The translations under genes and the position numbers were made by a program. Below are positions 24,762 to 35,125 of a stretch of DNA of 64,000 nucleotides, one piece after another. Source of the DNA: Apostichopus japonicus (lineage: Eukaryota; Echinodermata; Holothuroidea; Aspidochirotida; Stichopodidae); the NCBI RefSeq assembly GCF_037975245.1, contig NC_092577.1, positions 35,332,898 through 35,396,897 of the forward strand. Reading direction: 5' to 3'. The notes beneath the pieces are model-generated. The model had not been told where the DNA came from, made no database searches, and saw nothing but the letters and a program-made list of their open reading frames with translations. Every line of letters begins with the position of its first letter. The first letter of the stretch is position 1.

Positions 24762-27318
24762 ATGGAACGCGAAAAGGGCAACCGTATTTCGTTGCCTAAA
24801 CTAAGTTTGTTTCGTTGCCTAAACTAAGTTTGTTGCTGTCTAAACTAAAGCTGTTGCTGCTAGTTTACCATGTTGCTGTTGTTCGTTGATATCTAAACTT
24901 ACGTTGATGTCTAAAGTCACGTTGACGACTAAACGCGCCTTAATGTCTAAACTCACGTTGATTTATAAACCTTACGGTTGATGTCTAAACTCACGTTGAT
25001 GTCTAAAACTTTCGTTGCTAAGTTAACTTACGGTTGATGTCTAAACTCACGTTGATATCTACACTTTCGTTGCTATCTAAAGTTCCGTTGTGAACACATT
25101 GTGAACGAACATCATTCTTTCTTTTCCAAAAAATTATAACAATCAACCGCAAGTTGCTTCCGTGCAGTGCTAACAACATATCTATTACAGAGATTTTCAT
25201 GCTAAATACAGCCAATGATGTTTTCTCAAATTTCCCGAGATTTGTTTGGTTAATAGTCCCTTACCCATTGTCTGCAAACATGCTTGCATCTTCAGTGCTC
25301 AATGAACGCAAAGTATGATGGTTTAACTATGTAACGCGAAAAGGGGGGGGGGGGGGGTAATCGTTAATGTCATGCCGGATTTGTAGCAACAGCCATGTAA
25401 ATATCCTTAACAACCTGATTTGTCGAACAAATTACGTTGTTAACGATATTTACATGATAGTTGATACAACTCCGAGGACGTTATTTACATTTATATTGTT
25501 AATGTCATATTTGAATAATTGTTTTATCACAGAAAGTTATGAGTTGAGACAATCTATGAATTTTGCGGGAAGCTACCACAACATCTCTGATACTGAAAAG
25601 GACTTTAAATCTCACAGTATGTTATGTTCTCTCTCTCCCTTTTGAGAGTTGACAATGTAAAATGTGCATTTATACCACAGTTATTTCTTCGTTGCAAACT
25701 TGCGTAAAGTTTTGCGGTCCCTTTGACCACGTGCTTCAAGTCATGATTCTGGTGCAACACTAATTCGTGTGCATAAACTACTGCAGTCATACATCGTCAA
25801 AAGTAGTCATTGAAGTTTCGACATTGCGTAAAAATGTTATTTAAATACTATAATTTTCGTGGAGTTGGTTGTTTCCAAATACTGAAAAGCATCCAGGGTA
25901 AATGTTGGATCAGTTGCTCTATGGTTGGATGTAGTCTGCGCTTCGTGAGTAACAAGAGGGGCACAGTATTGAAGTACGTAGGCAATATGACTCACAGAAC
26001 TAGTTTACTAAACCCGCCAAGCAAGTTCATTCGTAACACCAATCCAGTTCGGAGTTTCGATTTGCGAAAGGGATTGTGTTGTAAATGGAATATACACAAA
26101 CCTCGCTCAGCATTGTTAAGAATTTTAGACAAAAAAACCCGCTAACATGTTATGCAAGAAACGAATCATCCAAGATACACTCGAGTTTTGACTAAGGCTA
26201 TGTGTTGTAGGTAAGGTGATATGATCTTTTATCCACAAATTTTCAGGATATGCGCATGTGCAGTTGAAACTCCGCAGTTTGAACAGGCCTAATACAAATT
26301 GCGTGGAATTTAGCGAGATATGCACACTACATTTGCTGGGATATTTGAAGAGTTGGGGTAGCTGGTGAAATCGCTGCAGGTCAAAGCATCGAGGTACTAT
26401 ATACGGAGTTGGAGAGGAGGAAAGAATGGCAAGGCAGGCGAAATGAAGGTCGGACGGCCGCCTTTGTAAAACAGCGAAGCTAGGGCACTGGATGGCATCC
26501 GCCATATATATATTGTGTAGAGCATTCACAAAGTACAGGCAGTGATAAGATCGCATCTTCTCAACTATAAACGCTAGTAAAAGTATAGGTCATATAATCG
26601 GGACGAAAACATGTGTCTTTAGTAATATTACTGTCATTCGTTTTACTTGATTGCCGACATTCACAACATATCCAGACATCATGTAATGGTTCAATAATTC
26701 AATTTTAAGTACAGTATTTTATGCTGGCATTTTGTCTCGACACTCGTTTTACTTGATTACCGACATTCCCAGATTATCTCTACACATTGTTGGAGGGGCT
26801 CAATGAAATCAGTTTAAAAGTGCAGTATTTTTATGCTGGTACTTTGTCTAGACACTCGACGTTGTACTTGATTTCCGACATTCACAGCGTATATGCATAG
26901 CCTATAAGTATAACATTATAACATTTTAAAAGTTGTTTACCGTGCAGCCTCCTATTCGTATGAGTTGTACTAACGCACATGTTATCTGATAGGCTGGCTG
27001 TGGGAGATACGGTAGCTTATAAAACAAGGTTTCCACAAGTTTGCGTTTGGTGACTCCAAATGGACTTGGACCTCCAAGACCCCTATTGTTTTTGGTGCAG
27101 GTGTGTATAGCCACGTACAATAGACTGACCTGTGTTTATTTAATGTATCAAAATGGTGGTTCGGGCCATTTCTATAGTAACAGCTAGTTCTGCTTATACT
27201 AACACCTTTCTAGTTCACTGAAGTCATCGCAACCTCAATGCATTTTGCATTCTGGTTTACATTACGCGGTTGAGCAATTTTGAACAGCGCCGATAGCAAC
27301 AACGTAAGTTCAGACAAC
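24762..27318. mobile_element. Foldback-like element, copy B1, right end missing
   Basis: The left terminus ATGGAACGCGAAAAGGGCAA is followed by TTCGTTGCCTAAACTAAG repeats and an array of 18-bp subrepeats. The body matches 45,099-47,660, but sequence similarity stops at 27,318 before the right inverted terminus. Small frames inside (25,367-25,645 and 25,810-26,145) are conserved in both copies but not recognised. A truncated copy. Confidence 0.72.
24885..25092. repeat. 18-bp subrepeats in the foldback-like terminus
   Basis: About 11 imperfect units of the type GTTGATGTCTAAACTCAC. They lie inside the left inverted repeat of the element, as in foldback transposons whose long ends are made of short tandem units. 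Confidence 0.85.
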
Positions 27319-27681
27319 GGCCAACATGGCCAATATGGAAGCGATCCGCACCAGATGAAAGGGGGGTGTAGGCGGTTTTACACTATCTAACGCAACGTAG
27401 TTGCCAAGAACCTGAAGTATTTTTAAGGGCGGGCCCGATGAACATGAGCGTATAGCATGCTCCTCATGGTGAAACATAATTGCACCTATTAGGTGAATTG
27501 AATGTACTGTTAATAGTGGGAAAGACTAGCGTAGGTTCTTATGACCAACTAGACCGGTTTCTGCTCTCAAACTTTATAGGAGGAGCTTCATCAGTAGTAG
27601 CCTTTGAATATTTTACATTCGGCATGGGCGTCTCGTTCTCAAAATGCATCTATTTTCTGTGCACGAGTTTTTATGGACTCA
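27319..27681. other. Unique stretch, probably 3' part of the Penelope-like fragment
   Basis: No intact frame. The minus strand continues directly downstream of the Penelope-like reverse transcriptase and may be its degraded end and 3' UTR, but no GIY-YIG endonuclease motif could be read. Confidence 0.35.
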
Positions 27682-28181
27682 TAGTGCAGCTATAAGAGCA
27701 TCTAAAAGAGCTACGTGTGAACCTTGAGAGCCAGGTGATTCTTCGTTGGTACGAAACCTTGAGTTAACTAGTAAATCTTTGAGATTTTGGGCCCTTTCGT
27801 AGGCAAGAATCGGTTCTTTTGGAAACAGTTTGGATAATTCCGCGTGTTGCGAAATTAAGTGCCAATGTTTCAAAAGTGTTTTTTTCAAGTGTGTGGTTAT
27901 GATATGGGGTGTATAGGTAATCTTGAACCCCAGTGGTGGTTCCTTTTGTTTAGGTTTGGTAGTGAGGTAATGCCTACGGTTTTCAAATTTTATGCCTTTC
28001 GTGGCTGAGGCAATTTCCTCTTTCTTATAGTTACGGAGTAACAGTTTCTCTGTTAACGCGTTCTTTTTCTGTTAGAAATCAGTCTCATTGTTACAGAGAC
28101 GTGCGTATTGTAATAACTGATCCCTCTCCGTCATTTTTAATTTTCTAACTTTAGTTTCGGCATAAACCTCGACAAAATACA
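27682..28181 (-). pseudogene. Penelope-like retroelement RT fragment
   Basis: Reading the minus strand from 28,181: MYFVEVYAETKVRKLK, QLLQYARLCNNETDF, one in-frame TAA, then QKKNALTEKLLLRNYKKEEI, then PPLGFKITYTPHI, LLKHWHLISQHAELSKLFPK and LAYERAQNLKDLLVNSRF. The series of KHWHL, LF..EP, AY and NL.DLLV is typical of the RT-to-endonuclease linker of Penelope-like elements. One stop and a lost 3' reading frame show it is dead. Not present in copy B2. Confidence 0.78.
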
Positions 28182-28329
28182 TGTAGCCTATTTATGTTGT
28201 GTATACCAGTTGCGCGAGATATTATGACGCCGATTCGCGCTTTTTTGTGTGTAGCAGTAGCATAGTGTTATGTGTGCGTACGTGTGCATTGTACATTCAA
28301 TTATTGAATAGCAGCACAGTTTAACAAAA

Positions 28330-28553
28330 TAGATCGAGGCAACAAACTCGTTCGAGGCAACAAACTCGGTCGAGGCCACAAACTCGATCGAGGCAACAAA
28401 CTCGATCGAGGCAACAATCTCGATCGAGGCAACAAACTCGATCGAAGCAACAAACTCGATCGAGACAACAAAATGATAGGAGACAACAACATCGAAGTGG
28501 ACAAACTCGACGGAGACGACAAAATACATTGCCCTTTTGGCGTTCCATAGAAC
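28330..28553. repeat. 18-bp tandem array ending in a foldback-type terminus
   Basis: About 9 units of AACTCGATCGAGGCAACA, decaying rightward, end in TTGCCCTTTTGGCGTTCCAT. That terminus is nearly the complement of the ATGGAACGCGAAAAGGGCAA end at 24,762 and 45,099, so this is probably one end of a related element with a different subrepeat. The repeated SIEFVA reading on the minus strand is an artefact. Confidence 0.75.
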
Positions 28554-28920
28554 AACACCACGGAGAGGCGTTAACTGCCACAACACAGTGCACGCTGCAC
28601 GTGCAACATATACAGTAGCGCATGGCGCATGATACATTGTACGGGGACTTTGATGTGCCACGTTAAAGCTGCTTTAAATAAAAATTAATGCCCATGAGGT
28701 CATCCGTTTGTGTACGAGGAATGGGATATAGATGAGTTTATACGGGGTATCAAAATTACAAAAGTTCTTTCTAGTAATCATTTTCCTTCCGTCAGTTTCG
28801 CTTTTTCCAAATATTCTGGACTTTGAAAATCTAAGGACATGTTTGTGAATCAATGGTGGCACTGTCCCCGCTACTGGATCCCCCCACCTTGTTTCGGACC
28901 TGGCTATATTTCTGTGAGCG

Positions 28921-29577
28921 CAAGGGCGGCGGAAGCACTTTTAATCTGGGGGGGGGGGGGCACCGACATCAAAGGGCACTTTGCAGAAATTCGATTAGAA
29001 TGATACAGCTTTATATTTAGTACCCATTATAACTCTTATTGTATTATCTTATTTGCGTATACACATCACTCCATCAACGCTCCCCCCCCCCACCCTCAAG
29101 GAAAATATGCATACTAGCACTGCAATATCCAATGCGCAAATTGGGAAACAAGGAACAAGTTTTGTTTTGAGAAAAAATGAGGTGAAATCATGCTAGTTGC
29201 TAATGTAGGAATCTTCCGAATTAGAGTTTATTTCTTGATAATATCTTAACAATTTTTTTTTTCCATTCGAAATAGCTTTGAGTTTGACCCACAGAAATTC
29301 ATTAAAAGTCAGGGGCGTCGCCAGGATTTGAAAGTTGTATACACGACTATCTGAGCGGAGCGCCACCATCGGTTGGCGCGGAGCGCACAAGAAAATTTTG
29401 GGTTTTACAAACCCCTCAGATGGCCGGAAACGGCCCTTCCCGAGTGTTCATTCTGGTTCCCTGGCCTCTTGCTAACTTGAGACACCTCAATTTTTATGTA
29501 GAAAAAGGGCACATTTTTAACCTGAGGAAAAGTGGGGGGCACGTGCCCCCTGTGCCCCCCCGGTTCCGCCGCCCTTG
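28921..29577. mobile_element. 657-bp TIR element (hAT-like), forward copy
   Basis: Left end CAAGGGCGGCGGAA, right end TTCCGCCGCCCTTG: inverted repeats. The flanks TGTGAGCG and TGCGAGCG are an 8-bp target duplication with one mismatch. The hairpin core GCGGAGCGCCACCATCGG then TTGGCGCGGAGCGCACAAG is at about 29,353-29,395. A second element start (AGGGGCGTCGCCAGGATTTG, about 29,312) suggests an older nested piece. No transposase. Confidence 0.87.
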
Positions 29578-29585
29578 TGCGAGCG

Positions 29586-30945
29586 TCTCTGTTATCATAC
29601 ATGTTTTCAATGACTAAGCTATCATGTGATCGTGCACAGTTAACACAAACTTGTAATGTAAAGTTGATGTATAGAGGAAATGCAGGATAATTGTTCTAAT
29701 CAAAATAGCCAAAAAAATAACTTTATTTCAGAGATATTCATGATTTCACCATATAGGTTCGGCAAGTCAGGTATCAAGAGCCAAGCATTGCAGCTTCCAC
29801 TGCTAGTTTGGACCAACTCAGGTCATGCAAACTTTCGTTAAAAAAAACATTTAATAGGTTATATGGGACGGAAAACCTGAATGAGACAAATTCCCACCCT
29901 GCCGTTTGAAAATCCACCTATTCACCTTGTAGTACGCGTAATGCCGTAGAGAAGTCCCAAACAGCAAGTTCCGAACCAAAGAACGATTACTAAGCGTTCT
30001 AACAGGGGGATAATTCAAGTTCAAATTGGAAATAGGGATTTGCCTCCCACGGATATCCCACCCCCCCCCCCCCCGGTTGCTACATTTACCTCAACAATAG
30101 ATCTGTAACTTATCATCCAAAGTATTCACACTTCCAGTATATTAAAAAAGATAACCTATGTTAAATATTATCAAATGATTTCACCTTTTCAAATGATATC
30201 ACCTTTCAGCGTTAAAACATTTTTTTCTAATCAACAATTCTTAACATTCCCTATATGAAGAACCCTCCCTATATTATTTTTAATTATTACGCTTTCATAC
30301 CCTCGAAAATAGGAAAACATCATTTATTCGTCTAGAATTTAAAAATGGTAAATATTTCTTTTCATGTCATAAAAGAAAATTTGGCAAAAAATTGTTGCTT
30401 TGAGAATCAGGAATTGTGACAATGTGTTATAATATCATAGTGGCATACATTGTTACCATTCTGATAAACTCTTAATGTCCTGTCCTAGTTTTCGATACAT
30501 TAGCACGCAGCTGAAGTTTGAAAATGTAAACTAGAAGCAAACGGGCGTAATTCCATCAATGCACATCGCCGTAATAAATTTGTTTTTTTTTCACCAAAAT
30601 TTACCCCAAAAATTGCGTTCTTAAAATTTGGCGATGCCAATGGTGCCACGTATGGATTTATACAGTTCCACGTCATTATGTGGCGGGAACATTTTGTTAA
30701 CATATAAGGTTCACATAATTTTGTACTGCATTTTGGTCGGTTTTGGCGTTCCACACTCTTGCTTGATGTGTGCAGCCAATATAAACACACATAGTCGTTT
30801 CCTCATAGTTACAGGAATGCAGGATAAATCGACCCAAAATTCATTTGCTTGCAATCTGAACTAACTGACATTTCGCTCATAGAAGAAGTAATATGGCACG
30901 TCAAATTCTCCGTACAATGGTATTCCATCTATGTGTGATTGATTT
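29586..30945. other. Unique stretch, no gene recognised
   Basis: 1.36 kb of A+T-rich sequence with a poly-C run at about 30,060. No recognisable coding potential. No equivalent elsewhere in the window. Confidence 0.45.
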
Positions 30946-31077
30946 ATCTGTTACGACAGAATAAATAATCTGTTACGACAGATTAAATAATCTGTTACGA
31001 CAGATTAAATAATCTGTTACGACAGATTAAATAATCTGTTACGACAGATTAAATAATCTGTCCTGACAGATTAATTC
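30946..31077. repeat. Palindromic 22-bp tandem repeat, 6 units
   Basis: The unit is ATCTGTTACGACAGAT plus TAAATA. Each unit contains a 6-bp inverted repeat (ATCTGT and ACAGAT) around a TACG loop. The first unit has GA for the final GAT and the last has CCTG in the loop. T-rich sequence follows to 31,170. Confidence 0.93.
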
Positions 31078-31175
31078 TTTAGTTGGAATTTTTTTTCTTT
31101 CAATTCTCATTTTTTTTTTCACTTATCAATTTTTCACTTGATTTTTTTTTTTACTTGACAAGTTTTTTCCCCACT

Positions 31176-31193
31176 ATGGCCCTAATGGGCCAT
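31176..31193. repeat. Short perfect palindrome at the duplication edge
   Basis: ATGGCCC-TAAT-GGGCCAT, a 7-bp perfect stem with a 4-nt loop. The homology of copy B2 to copy B1 starts within 5 bp of it (31,198), so it marks or helped create the breakpoint. Confidence 0.8.
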
Positions 31194-31700
31194 CGTAATG
31201 TCTGGCTTGTGTCTGAAGGGTAAAAGTTCTACTTGCCTTAACTGCAGCGTAAACATACGAAAGGAAATAGGAGTATACGGTCACATTTTAGAAGATTTCC
31301 AACTGTTTGAAAGTATCGAAAGAGTTGTGTAATTTTAAGAATATTTTAGTTTCCATGGCGCTAACATTATAAAACTAATTTTAGGTTACAAATTTTGCTA
31401 TTATCTACACCTACGCGACGTGGAAAAATCGCATTAATTCAATCTCTACAAAGGTTGCCCGAGGTGTTGGGATTCTCTCTAATTTAAAGCATTCAACTAC
31501 AGAGACAAGTTCTCCGCGTTTTTTACATTTTACTCTTATTCATCCCCATCTCACTTATTGCATGAGAGTTTACTCCGGTATACGAAGTATTCTAATATCA
31601 AGAATCGCTTCACGCTTCTTGGCCTTTTGGCTAAGATCTTGTGGTGTATCTGTTCCCTCTTCGAGGGGAATGGTGATGCACACCCGACGATGATCACACA

Positions 31701-33402
31701 CAGTGGCGTCGCCAAGGGGGGGGGGGGCAGGGGGGAACGTGCCCCCCTGGAAAACCTAGTGCCCCCCGAGTGCCCCCCCATCTGAGATTTGGGTTGGTAA
31801 AAAAAAATATATATATATATTTTGTTATATTCAACTCCCATCATCTGAGTTGGTTTTTCATAAGGAAAGAAGCACAGTAATTCGTATTTTCTTCAAATGA
31901 GCTGCGAACAAATTAAAAAGTTTATCCTTGAACGTCGGGTATCGAAGTCGTAACCCGCGCCATCACAACAGGTGTCGATATTTACATTGAATGTGTCAGT
32001 GCTCACGCCATACCAGCGGATATACACGTCCGCTTCGCGAGCTACATGACTGTGAGAAGGGAGGGTACTGCGGTATGTTGCCTTGGTCTGAGGTTTTGAC
32101 AGGTTAGGAGCTGACGAAATGTGAGAATGTGAGGGTCCGCAGGCACCATACTTGCCTATATTTGTGGACCCATATATTAACCCTGTTGTGTAGGGGGTTC
32201 AGAGGTCATTTGAGGCCAGATGCTTGCAGGAACAAATGGCGAATGTTCACACCTGCATACTAAGCCATACTCGATGTGTGGTCAAACTTTGGATTGCATG
32301 GTGAGATCCCTGATAGGAGCCAATAACGATGCTGGAACCTGTTACATCTTAATAGATAATGGGCGAAAACGAGAAGGACAAGAAAGGAGTCGGGGTCATG
32401 CACACATTAATTCAACAAATGTAGGTTCTATTGATAGGGTTAGGCATAATATCGGCAGCATGTGGTTCATATCCTCTGCAAAATTCTGCGCCTTGTTAAA
32501 ATCATTACCTCAAAAATAGCAATTTCTGGAGATATCTTCAAATCGAATTTAGCATCAAATGTGGCAGCATTTGCATCTTGCCCATCCTCCGTATGCGAAA
32601 ATTTTCCAAAGGGGAGGGGGGCAGTGGCGGCGGAACCAAGGGGGCTTGGGGGGCTCAGCCCCCCAATGAAAAAGTTGAGGGGGCAAATGCATGATAAGCC
32701 CCCCCAATATTTACCAAGGCTCCGAAACGCGCATCTGCCCATTTTCAATGCATACTTGTCGATCTGTCCGATGCACACGTATACTATATAGGTGTAATAA
32801 TTTTAGTAAATGCTGGGGGGACCCTCGGCCCGTCCCCTGGCTATAGACCACAATATCACCCCAACCGCGTCTTCACGCCCCGTGAAAAGTGGAAGCAGTG
32901 AGTGTGAGTACCGGTAAGCGCAACACAACTTCGTCTTAGGCCAATGACTTGCTTCATTTCAGCCAGTTCTCCAACATCCCCTTACTACACTCAAAAACGT
33001 CTTTGCGAGTACACTACGAGTCATCGAATATACAAATAACTATGTTTTTACAGACTCTTACGTGCAATCTGAGAAATTGCAGGCTTGAGACCCATATTTT
33101 AGGGCTAGGTATTTGCAGCATAAAACACTTGGGAAGTGCCGTTTCCGGCCATCTGGGTGTTTGAAAAAACCCAAAATTTTCTTGTACGCTCCGCGCCAAT
33201 CGATGGTGGCGCTCCGCTTAGATAGTCTCTACACATTAGCTCCACCCCCCCAATAATTTTCCCGTTCCGCCGCGCCTGGAGGGGCACCCCTCCCCTTAGA
33301 CCCCTCCCCCAGGACGGCGATCCGTATCAACCTAAGTGCCCCCCATCAAATGCTGGTGCCCCCCTGTGCCCCCCCCGACTGAAAAGTCTGGTGACGCCAC
33401 TG
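31701..33402. mobile_element. 1,702-bp TIR element (hAT-like)
   Basis: The left end CAGTGGCGTCGCC and right end GGTGACGCCACTG are 13-bp inverted repeats with one mismatch. The flanks are a perfect 8-bp duplication ATCACACA (31,693-31,700 and 33,403-33,410). No transposase was found. It contains a nested 657-bp relative (32,622-33,278). Absent from the equivalent site at about 13,040 in copy B1, so an empty site is available for comparison. Confidence 0.92.
32622..33278. mobile_element. 657-bp TIR element, reverse copy, nested
   Basis: The ends CAGTGGCGGCGGAAC and GTTCCGCCGCGCCTG are inverted repeats. Flanks GAGGGGGG and GAGGGGCA agree at 6 of 8 bases. The hairpin core and the AGATGGCCGGAAACGGC phrase are on the minus strand. 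It has the same length as the element at 28,921, in the opposite orientation. Confidence 0.82.
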
Positions 33403-34173
33403 ATCACACAGTCACAGTCCCGATGCAAGGGGACTGGGGTTGAGAGCGCATCAGTCGTTCGGTAGTTTGGTTTTCGTGCCCATGTTCTTTCCTGGGCGAC
33501 TTTTCCTTAAAAAAAGTATCTTCCGACGCTTCAAAAGAGAATCATTCGTCATATTTCGTTTGCTTCCTTAAATGATCACACCAGCAAGCTATTTTTCTTC
33601 TCACAATCTCCTTATCCTTCCTAACCTTAATAATGTTCACATTGCTACTTTAAATTACCATTCTATTAATATAATCATAAACATCTTGTTTTCAGAGGAT
33701 ATTTTACGACAAATAAAGATATACATAATCATAATACGAGGCAGGCTGGTTACATGCACAAACCACGTCCATGGAACTATTATGCAGAGCTAAGGTTATT
33801 TAGCTAATACTTATGGGAATTATAATTTACGTCATTTACGTAATGAATGGCGGCTTACTGTGAATTTGTGGTATTAAGCTATACCTATTGGAATTATAAT
33901 TTACCTACTTCACGTAATCAACGGCGGCTTACTGTGTATTGTGGTTAGGCCTTAGGAGCCAATTTTCAAAGTGAGCGTATTCAGTCCTACAGAAAACGGT
34001 TAACTTAATGATCGAATACTAGATAGTTTTTAGGTTACTGAACTACAAAAATTGTCTTTGATCCATGCCTCCGTTATTCCTTTTATTGTTTTTCCTTTTG
34101 GGGAGTGGATCTACTCGTTAAGTATATTAAGGTTTTTTTAAAACCACTTCCTCTCCCTTTGTACATTTCAATT

Positions 34174-34427
34174 ATAGAAGCATACATAATTACCTATATT
34201 GTATGTATATAGAAGCATACATATTCAACCTATATTGTATGTATAAAGAAGCATACATATTTAACTTATATTGTATGTTAATAGAAGCATACATAATTAC
34301 CTATATTGTATGTATATAGAAGCATACATGTTCAACCTATATTGTATGTATATAGAAGCATACATATTCAACCTATATTGTATGCATATAGAAGCATACA
34401 TATGCAACCTATATTGTATGTATATAG
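34174..34427. repeat. 36-bp minisatellite, copy B2, about 7 units
   Basis: Same unit as 13,801-14,121, with about two fewer units and a few private substitutions. Confidence 0.93.
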
Positions 34428-35125
34428 AGAAACAACCAAATAAATGAAATGAAAGTGGAATGAAAATGAAATGTTGTTACTTTATTCGTCTGTCCATGTA
34501 TATAAGCAATACAACACTTTATTTCCAGAAGATTGCAATCAATATAACCCAGTCTACTATAGGTTTCGGCGTATATGAATTCTAAAGAATAGGTTTTGAA
34601 AGATATGACGATTATTTTGTAGTGGTTTCAGAGACATACTGGCAAGCAAAACCAATCCGCATGGATAGACACTGTCACTTGAAAGAATGTCTCTTATAAA
34701 ATACAAATTAACATGGAAAGGAATCAAGTAATATATAAATCAAACAAAATGGCCTATTCTAGAGTAGACATCTACATGCATACCAATATTTAACTCGAGT
34801 AACGTTCTGAGCGATTACCCACTTACTCCTAATGTAGAAACAAGAAATATAAATACCAAGGGACCAAATTCCCTATATGTAGTGGTTACTGGTAGGTAAG
34901 TAAGTTAACTAAGACCAACTTTGATAGGAATTACTACACACACCATGATGCTTTTTTTGGAACTCCCTGAACTTGAAGGAGAAACAATCTCGACCATTAT
35001 TATTAATCATTCATATTTGTACAAAACAATCCAAAGTATTATAGTTTCGTAAGAAAAAAATAGAAGGATGATTGGAACTGCATGGTCGGAATTACCTCAC
35101 GCATGCAGTAATTCAACGGATGATT
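34428..35125. other. Noncoding stretch 3' of HNMT-like copy 2
   Basis: Equivalent of 14,122-14,819, with sparse substitutions. No gene recognised. Confidence 0.45.

Larger units (their letters stand above)
31604..33520 (+). repeat. U2-headed repeat, copy d, split by a TIR element
   Basis: The head is at 31,604-31,700, with a small local duplication in CTTCACGCTTCTTGGCC. The tail is at 33,403-33,520 with CAGTCCC-GATGCAAG-GGGACTG, a perfect 7-bp stem, and a 3' hairpin that carries a mismatch (CCCATG for CCCAGG). The break is at ATCACACA, duplicated on either side of the TIR element. Confidence 0.83.
31413..33740 (+). mobile_element. LINE-D RT fragment, copy B2, with nested insertions
   Basis: Equivalent to 12,672-13,350. 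TWKNRINSIS, GVGILSNLKHS and HPHLTYCMRVYSG are readable in pieces before 31,600, and LQKRIIRHISFASLNDHTSK after 33,520. Between them lies one U2-headed repeat, itself split by a 1,702-bp TIR element. Confidence 0.8.

Noticed and set aside
25810-26145. 111-residue frame conserved in both foldback-like copies (also 46,146-46,481)
   Set aside because: Conservation is explained by the recent duplication; no domain is recognised, so it is not listed as a gene.
28188-28661. Frame with SIEFVA repeats
   Set aside because: Translation of 18-bp tandem subrepeats at the end of a foldback-like element.
30946-31077. Possible CRISPR-like array
   Set aside because: Units are directly adjacent with no variable spacers, and the host is an animal genome.
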